Origin: an uncultured Bacilli bacterium
GTDB lineage: Bacteria; Bacillota_I; Bacilli_A; RF39; UBA660
Length of the DNA: 44,115 nt
Direction of reading: 5' to 3'
Assembly (NCBI GenBank): GCA_944372055.1
Contig: CALVYF010000007.1
Span: 1 to 44,115, forward strand
The translations under genes and the position numbers were made by a program. The notes under the pieces were generated by a model. That model saw only the letters and a list, made by a program, of their open reading frames with translations. It ran no database searches and had not been told where the DNA came from. Shown in pieces: positions 40,876-44,115 of the stretch; the stretch's first letter is position 1; each line of letters starts with the position of its first letter.

Positions 40876-41571
40876 ATGAAAAAGAGAAGTAAGAAATATA
40901 CAGAAGCTATGTCTAAAGTTGAACGTAACAAAGTATATACTAAAGAAGAAGCTGTTAAGTTAGTTAAAGAAACTTCTACTAGTTCTTTTGATGGTACAGT
41001 TGAGATTGCTATGAGATTAAATATCGATACTAAGAAAGCTGACCAACAATTAAGAGGTGCTATTGTACTTCCTAAAGGAACTGGTAAGACTACAAAAGTT
41101 TTAGTTATTGCTAAAGGAGAAAAAGCTAATCAAGCTAAAGAAGCTGGAGCTGATTATGTTGGAGATGTTGATATGTTAGAAAAAATCGAAAAAGAAAATT
41201 GGTTCGATTTTGATACTATGATTGCTACTCCTGATATGATGCCTCTTCTTGGTAAATTAGGTAGAGTTTTAGGACCAAAAGGTTTAATGCCTAACCCTAA
41301 AACTGGTACAGTTACATTAGATGTTGCTAAAGCTGTTAGTGAAGTAAAAGCTGGACGTGTTGAATATCGTGCTGATAGTTTCGGAATTATTCACGGAGTT
41401 ATTGGTAAGGTTTCATTCTCTGAAGAAGATTTGATGGAAAACTTAAATGCTTTCGTATCAGCTATCTTAAGAGTTAAACCAGCAACAGTAAAAGGTGATT
41501 ATGTTAAGAGTATTTCTATAGCTTCAACTATGGGTCCTGGAATTAAAGTTGAAAATAATTTTGACAAATAG
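40876..41571 (+). CDS. rplA: Ribosomal protein uL1
   Basis: L1 forms the mobile stalk near the E site and, in many bacteria, represses its own mRNA. The 231-residue protein has the two-domain L1 layout with [33 protein letters not shown] and the KAGRVEYR segment. AAGGAGGAATAAAA precedes ATG 40876. The perfect promoter of the next operon begins inside its last codons. Confidence 0.97.
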   Translation: MKKRSKKYTEAMSKVERNKVYTKEEAVKLVKETSTSSFDGTVEIAMRLNIDTKKADQQLRGAIVLPKGTGKTTKVLVIAKGEKANQAKEAGADYVGDVDMLEKIEKENWFDFDTMIATPDMMPLLGKLGRVLGPKGLMPNPKTGTVTLDVAKAVSEVKAGRVEYRADSFGIIHGVIGKVSFSEEDLMENLNAFVSAILRVKPATVKGDYVKSISIASTMGPGIKVENNFDK

Positions 41572-41589
41572 GAAGTTATAGGATATAAT
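41561..41589 (+). promoter_or_regulatory. Consensus sigma-A promoter of rplJ-rplL
   Basis: TTGACA (41561-41566), exactly 17 bases, TATAAT (41584-41589). Both hexamers are perfect. The -35 overlaps the last codons of rplA and the spacer covers its stop. Confidence 0.93.
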
Positions 41590-41595
41590 AAAGAC

Positions 41596-41702
41596 AATTT
41601 GTAGGTGCCATAGACAGTAGGTATAAACATAAATCCTACCGAGGACTTAATCTTAAGTGAATAGGAAAAGGTTCTCTTGCGTCTGTGTAGAGAATCTTTT
41701 TT
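41596..41702 (+). promoter_or_regulatory. Ribosomal protein L10 leader with attenuator
   Basis: The leader matches the Firmicute L10(L12)-binding leader: GTGCCATAGACAGTAGG near the start, a stem closed by GTAGG/CCTAC (41617/41635), then CCGAGG, and GCGTCTGTGT before the end. GGTTCTCT (41670-41677) pairs with AGAGAATC (41689-41696) ahead of TTTTTT, giving a terminator that competes with pairing of AGAC/GTCT. Excess L10-L12 complex is expected to stop its own synthesis here. Confidence 0.88.
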
Positions 41703-41735
41703 ATGGCATCCCTAAATAATAAAGGAGGTGTTTTG

Positions 41736-42230
41736 ATGGCAAGTGAAGCAATCTTAAAGCAAAAACAAGCTATTATCGATGAAATTAAAGAGCGTGTTCA
41801 GAATGCTAATACTATCGTATTATTTGATTATCGTGGTATTACTGATAGTGAAGCAAAAGAATTGCGTATCAAATTAAGAGAAACTAACTCTGATTATAAA
41901 GTTTATAAAAACACTTTAATGGCTCGTGCTTTTAATGATTTAAATATAGATTTAAATGAATCATTAAATGGGCCTAGCGCTTTTGCTTTTGGTGAAGATC
42001 AAATCGCACCAATTAAAGTATTGTCAGATTTTGCTAAAGATCATCCAGCATTAGTATTAAAAGTAGGGATTGTAGATGGAGAAAAAGCAGATCAAGCTAA
42101 ATTAGCTGAATATGCTACTATACCATCAAGAGAAGGATTACTTACTATGCTTGCTGGTGGTATGATGGCTATTCCAAGAGATTTAGCAATCGCATTAGAT
42201 TTATATAGTCAACAAAAAGAAGAAAATTAA
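41736..42230 (+). CDS. rplJ: Ribosomal protein uL10
   Basis: L10 anchors the L7/L12 stalk to the 50S subunit and, with L12, regulates its own operon. The 164-residue protein has the N-terminal rRNA-binding domain (VLFDYRGITDSEAKELRIKLRE, quoted in part) and the C-terminal helix that carries L12 dimers. AAAGGAGGTG precedes ATG 41736; the open frame to 41703 lies in the leader terminator and is not used. Confidence 0.96.
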   Translation: MASEAILKQKQAIIDEIKERVQNANTIVLFDYRGITDSEAKELRIKLRETNSDYKVYKNTLMARAFNDLNIDLNESLNGPSAFAFGEDQIAPIKVLSDFAKDHPALVLKVGIVDGEKADQAKLAEYATIPSREGLLTMLAGGMMAIPRDLAIALDLYSQQKEEN

Positions 42231-42264
42231 TAATTAAATAAATATTAAATAAGGAGGAAATAAA

Positions 42265-42633
42265 ATGGCTAAATTAACAAAAGAAGATTTTATCAGTAGT
42301 TTAAAAGAAATGAATTTATTAGAAATTAAAGAATTAGTAGATGCAATGAAAGAAGAATTTGGTGTTGATCCATCTGCTGTAGCTGTAGCTGCACCTGCTG
42401 CTGGAGCTCAAGCTGATGCTGCACCTAGCACTGTTACAGTATCTATCGCTGATGCTGGAGCTGCTAAAGTTGCTGTTATCAAAGTTGTTAAAGAAATTAC
42501 TGGTTTAGGATTAAAAGAATCTAAAGATATCGTTGATAACAACGGAGCAGTTAAAGAAAACATTTCTACTACTGAAGCTGATGAAATTAAAGCTAAGCTT
42601 GAAGAAGCTGGAGCTACTGTAGAAGTTAAGTAA
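42265..42633 (+). CDS. rplL: Ribosomal protein bL12 (L7/L12)
   Basis: L12 is the multicopy stalk protein that recruits translational GTPases. The 122-residue protein has the N-terminal dimer domain ([21 protein letters not shown]), an Ala-rich hinge ([18 protein letters not shown]) and the C-terminal domain ([20 protein letters not shown]). AAGGAGG precedes ATG 42265. Its stop codon is in the loop of a strong terminator. Confidence 0.97.
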   Translation: MAKLTKEDFISSLKEMNLLEIKELVDAMKEEFGVDPSAVAVAAPAAGAQADAAPSTVTVSIADAGAAKVAVIKVVKEITGLGLKESKDIVDNNGAVKENISTTEADEIKAKLEEAGATVEVK

Positions 42634-42648
42634 TTAACTTCTTTTTTT
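42621..42648 (+). terminator. Terminator overlapping the rplL stop
   Basis: AGAAGTTAA (42621-42629) pairs perfectly with TTAACTTCT (42634-42642), then T's. The stop TAA is in the 4-base loop. Confidence 0.88.
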
Positions 42649-42678
42649 TATTTATAAGGAATTTTCTTTTCGAAAATA

Positions 42679-42698
42679 CAAATTTGAAAATTTAATAG
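42679..42698 (+). repeat. Flanking direct repeat, left copy
   Basis: CAAATTTGAAAATTTAATAG is nearly identical to the sequence at 44069-44089 on the other side of the tnpB element. Confidence 0.6.
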
Positions 42699-42704
42699 AA
42701 AACA

Positions 42705-42743
42705 GTTGACTAGCGAACAAATGTATTATATATTTGAGTCAAC
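42705..42743 (+). promoter_or_regulatory. Left-end hairpin and tnpB promoter
   Basis: GTTGACT (42705-42711) pairs with AGTCAAC (42737-42743), extended by CAAAT/ATTTG across a 6-base bulge, as expected for a subterminal transposon hairpin. The same stretch contains TTGACT (42706-42711), 17 bases, TATATT (42729-42734), a plausible promoter. Confidence 0.6.
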
Positions 42744-42755
42744 AGGGGGATTGTT

Positions 42756-43886
42756 ATGTATAAATCTTATCGTTTTCGTATGTATCCTACAACTAGTCAA
42801 ATAGAATTAATTCATAAGACATTTGGTTGTACTAGATTAGTATATAATTATTATCTAGAAAAGAAAAAAGAAGCCAATTTATCTTGTTTTGATATGATAA
42901 AAGATTTAAAAAACTTACAAGCAGAATATCCATATTTAAAAGAAATAGATTCTTGTAGTTTAAGATGTAGTTTATTTAATTTAGATGATGCATTTAAAAG
43001 ATATTATAAAAAACAAGGTAGTTATCCTAAATTTAAAAGCAAATATAATTCTAGAAGATGTTATAGAACCAATTGTATAAGTAGTAGTTATAAAGATAAA
43101 ACATATCAAAGTATAGAAGTAAATTTGAAAAAAGACATAATAAAACTTCCTAAGTTAAAAGAAGTAAAAATAAGAGGATATAGAGATTTAGAATATTTAC
43201 CAGGAAGAATTATAAATGCAACTGTAGAACAAGCTTCTACTGGTAAATATTATGTAAGTGTAGTAGTAGAAGAAAACGATATATATACAAAACTAACTCC
43301 AAGAAAAATAATAGGAATAGATCTAGGTATTAAAGATATTATAATTACAAGCGATAATGAAAAGATAGGAAATCCTAGATTAGTAGAAAAATATGAAAAA
43401 AGAATAAAAAGATATCAAAGAGAGTTATCAAGAAGAATAAAAAGAAGTAATAATTATTATAAAACCAAAAGAAGACTTGCGGTATTATATCAAAAATTAA
43501 AGAATGCAAGAAAATATCTTATCCATCAAATAACTAAAAAACTAGTAATAGAAAATGATATTATAGTAACAGAAAATTTAAACATAAAGGGCATGCTAGA
43601 AGAAAAGAAAATATCTAAACACTTAACAAATGTAAGTCTAGGAGAAATATGTAGGGTATTAGAATATAAAGCTAAGATATATGGAAAAAAATATATTCAA
43701 ATAGATAGTTATTATCCAAGTAGTCAGATATGTAGTAAATGTGGATATAAGAATGAGCAAGTAAAAAAGTTAGGTGTAAGAAGTTGGGTATGTCCCAAAT
43801 GTGGAAGTTATCATGATAGAGATTATAATGCTAGTTATAATATATTATTTGAAGGATTAAAGAAATATATACAACAATACATATAA
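42756..43886 (+). CDS. tnpB: TnpB, RNA-guided DNA endonuclease (IS200/IS605 family)
   Basis: TnpB is the RuvC nuclease ancestral to Cas12; guided by omega-RNA, it cuts DNA next to a short target-adjacent motif and helps the element persist. The 376-residue protein looks intact: N-terminal MYKSYRFRMYPT, RuvC-I GIDLGIKD (D189), RuvC-II VTENLNIKGM (E273), a zinc finger CSKC...CPKC (C326, C329, C346, C349) and RuvC-III HDRDYNAS (D354/D356). GGGGGA precedes ATG 42756. The start is supported by the family N-terminus. Confidence 0.95.
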   Translation: MYKSYRFRMYPTTSQIELIHKTFGCTRLVYNYYLEKKKEANLSCFDMIKDLKNLQAEYPYLKEIDSCSLRCSLFNLDDAFKRYYKKQGSYPKFKSKYNSRRCYRTNCISSSYKDKTYQSIEVNLKKDIIKLPKLKEVKIRGYRDLEYLPGRIINATVEQASTGKYYVSVVVEENDIYTKLTPRKIIGIDLGIKDIIITSDNEKIGNPRLVEKYEKRIKRYQRELSRRIKRSNNYYKTKRRLAVLYQKLKNARKYLIHQITKKLVIENDIIVTENLNIKGMLEEKKISKHLTNVSLGEICRVLEYKAKIYGKKYIQIDSYYPSSQICSKCGYKNEQVKKLGVRSWVCPKCGSYHDRDYNASYNILFEGLKKYIQQYI

Positions 43887-44017
43887 GAAAAGTAAGAACA
43901 AAACTACGGTAGCGACTATCGGATGTTAAGCCTGTGGAGAAGTAGGGTTACCTAGTCTGAGAAGCAGGAAACTTGGGAGGCGACGACCAAGGCGAATTAA
44001 GCTTACTTAATTCTTTT
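43887..44017 (+). ncRNA. Omega-RNA (reRNA)-like right end of the tnpB element
   Basis: Directly after tnpB the base composition changes to GC-richer, structured DNA: CCTGTGGAGAAGTAGGG, TTACCTAGTCTGAGAAGCAG, then CTTGG/CCAAG around GAGGCGACGA, ending in the perfect hairpin GAATTAAG-CTTA-CTTAATTC (43994-44013) and four T's. This fits the guide-RNA scaffold that overlaps the right end of such elements and probably begins inside tnpB. The guide would be the bases just beyond the true right boundary. Confidence 0.72.
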
Positions 44018-44068
44018 GTTCTGATAAAATAATTATTATAAAGGAGACTAACTATTAAAAGTCAATAT

Positions 44069-44089
44069 AAATTTTGAAAAATTTAATAG
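44069..44089 (+). repeat. Flanking direct repeat, right copy
   Basis: The sequence TTTTGAAAAATTTAATAG (end at 44089) repeats the left copy at 42679-42698 with two extra bases. No gene start is visible between 44018 and the end of the window, although an AAGGAG occurs at about 44041. Confidence 0.55.
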
Positions 44090-44115
44090 TTTGTTGTAAA
44101 TTGGAAATTATCCCA

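Larger units (their letters stand above)
42699..44017 (+). mobile_element. IS200/IS605-type element with tnpB only
   Basis: The unit comprises a left-end hairpin, tnpB and an omega-RNA-like right end. No tnpA (Y1 transposase) is present in the window, so the element is probably mobilised in trans or is domesticated. Both boundaries are estimates: the left one is set just outside the hairpin, the right one at the T-run after the last hairpin. Codon choice differs from the neighbours (ATA for Ile and AGA for Arg dominate), which fits recent acquisition. Confidence 0.75.

Noticed and set aside
42699-44017. CRISPR-Cas12 locus
   Set aside because: The nuclease is TnpB-sized (376 residues) with IS605 features, and there is no repeat-spacer array or adaptation gene.

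Overview
The window is a chromosomal segment next to the replication origin of a low-GC (about 30% by eye), endospore-forming relative of the Bacilli. The gene order closely follows the Bacillus subtilis stretch from gyrA to rplL, but is strongly condensed. TGA is used as a stop (ricT, pth, sigH), so the code is standard and this is not a Mycoplasma-type genome. AT-richness, compaction and sporulation genes together suggest an uncultured Bacilli/Erysipelotrichia-like (RF39-type) gut lineage; that placement is inference. Nearly every gene is on the + strand, co-oriented with replication away from the origin.

Layout. 1-2367 is the 3' part of gyrA. 2368-3175 is an unusually large non-coding gap carrying three parS-like (ParB) sites, two Noc-box-like palindromes, one DnaA box and a 20-bp repeat. 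3176-10492 holds the small SRP RNA, tadA, the clamp-loader genes dnaX and holB, ybaB, recR, the sporulation gene bofA, ricT, trmN6, rsmI and pth, with a third Noc-box palindrome before pth. 10497-18059 has mfd, an unrecognised gene, spoVT, a methionine T-box with metG, a tiny membrane protein and tatD. 18116-20784 is a non-syntenic cassette of three paralogous TasA/camelysin-like surface proteins and an ER/SipW-type signal peptidase. 20834-25387 returns to the syntenic block: ksgA, yabG, veg, spoVG, yabP, yabQ, divIC, tilS. 25400-35033 contains ftsH (with an unusual C-terminal helical module), mscL, dusB, an RDD membrane protein, lysS, a YfcC-like transporter and a clpC that has lost its usual ctsR-mcsA-mcsB partners. 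35086-42633 runs cysS, mrnC, rlmB, sigH, an unrecognised kinase-like membrane protein, secE, nusG and the rplK-rplA and rplJ-rplL ribosomal operons with RNA leaders. 42700-44017 is a lone TnpB element with an omega-RNA-like 3' region, inserted where rpoB would be expected next.

How it works together. Most genes serve replication, repair and translation. Sporulation is represented by bofA, spoVT, yabG, spoVG, yabP, yabQ, ricT and sigH. Three of these (bofA, yabG, yabP) share the same sigma-E-like promoter layout. Many intergenic gaps are a terminator whose stem or loop contains the preceding stop codon, followed at once by a sigma-A promoter, often with an extended -10. RNA-level control is visible at metG (T-box), rplJ (L10 leader), and probably rplK and rplA (two copies of one candidate L1-binding motif).
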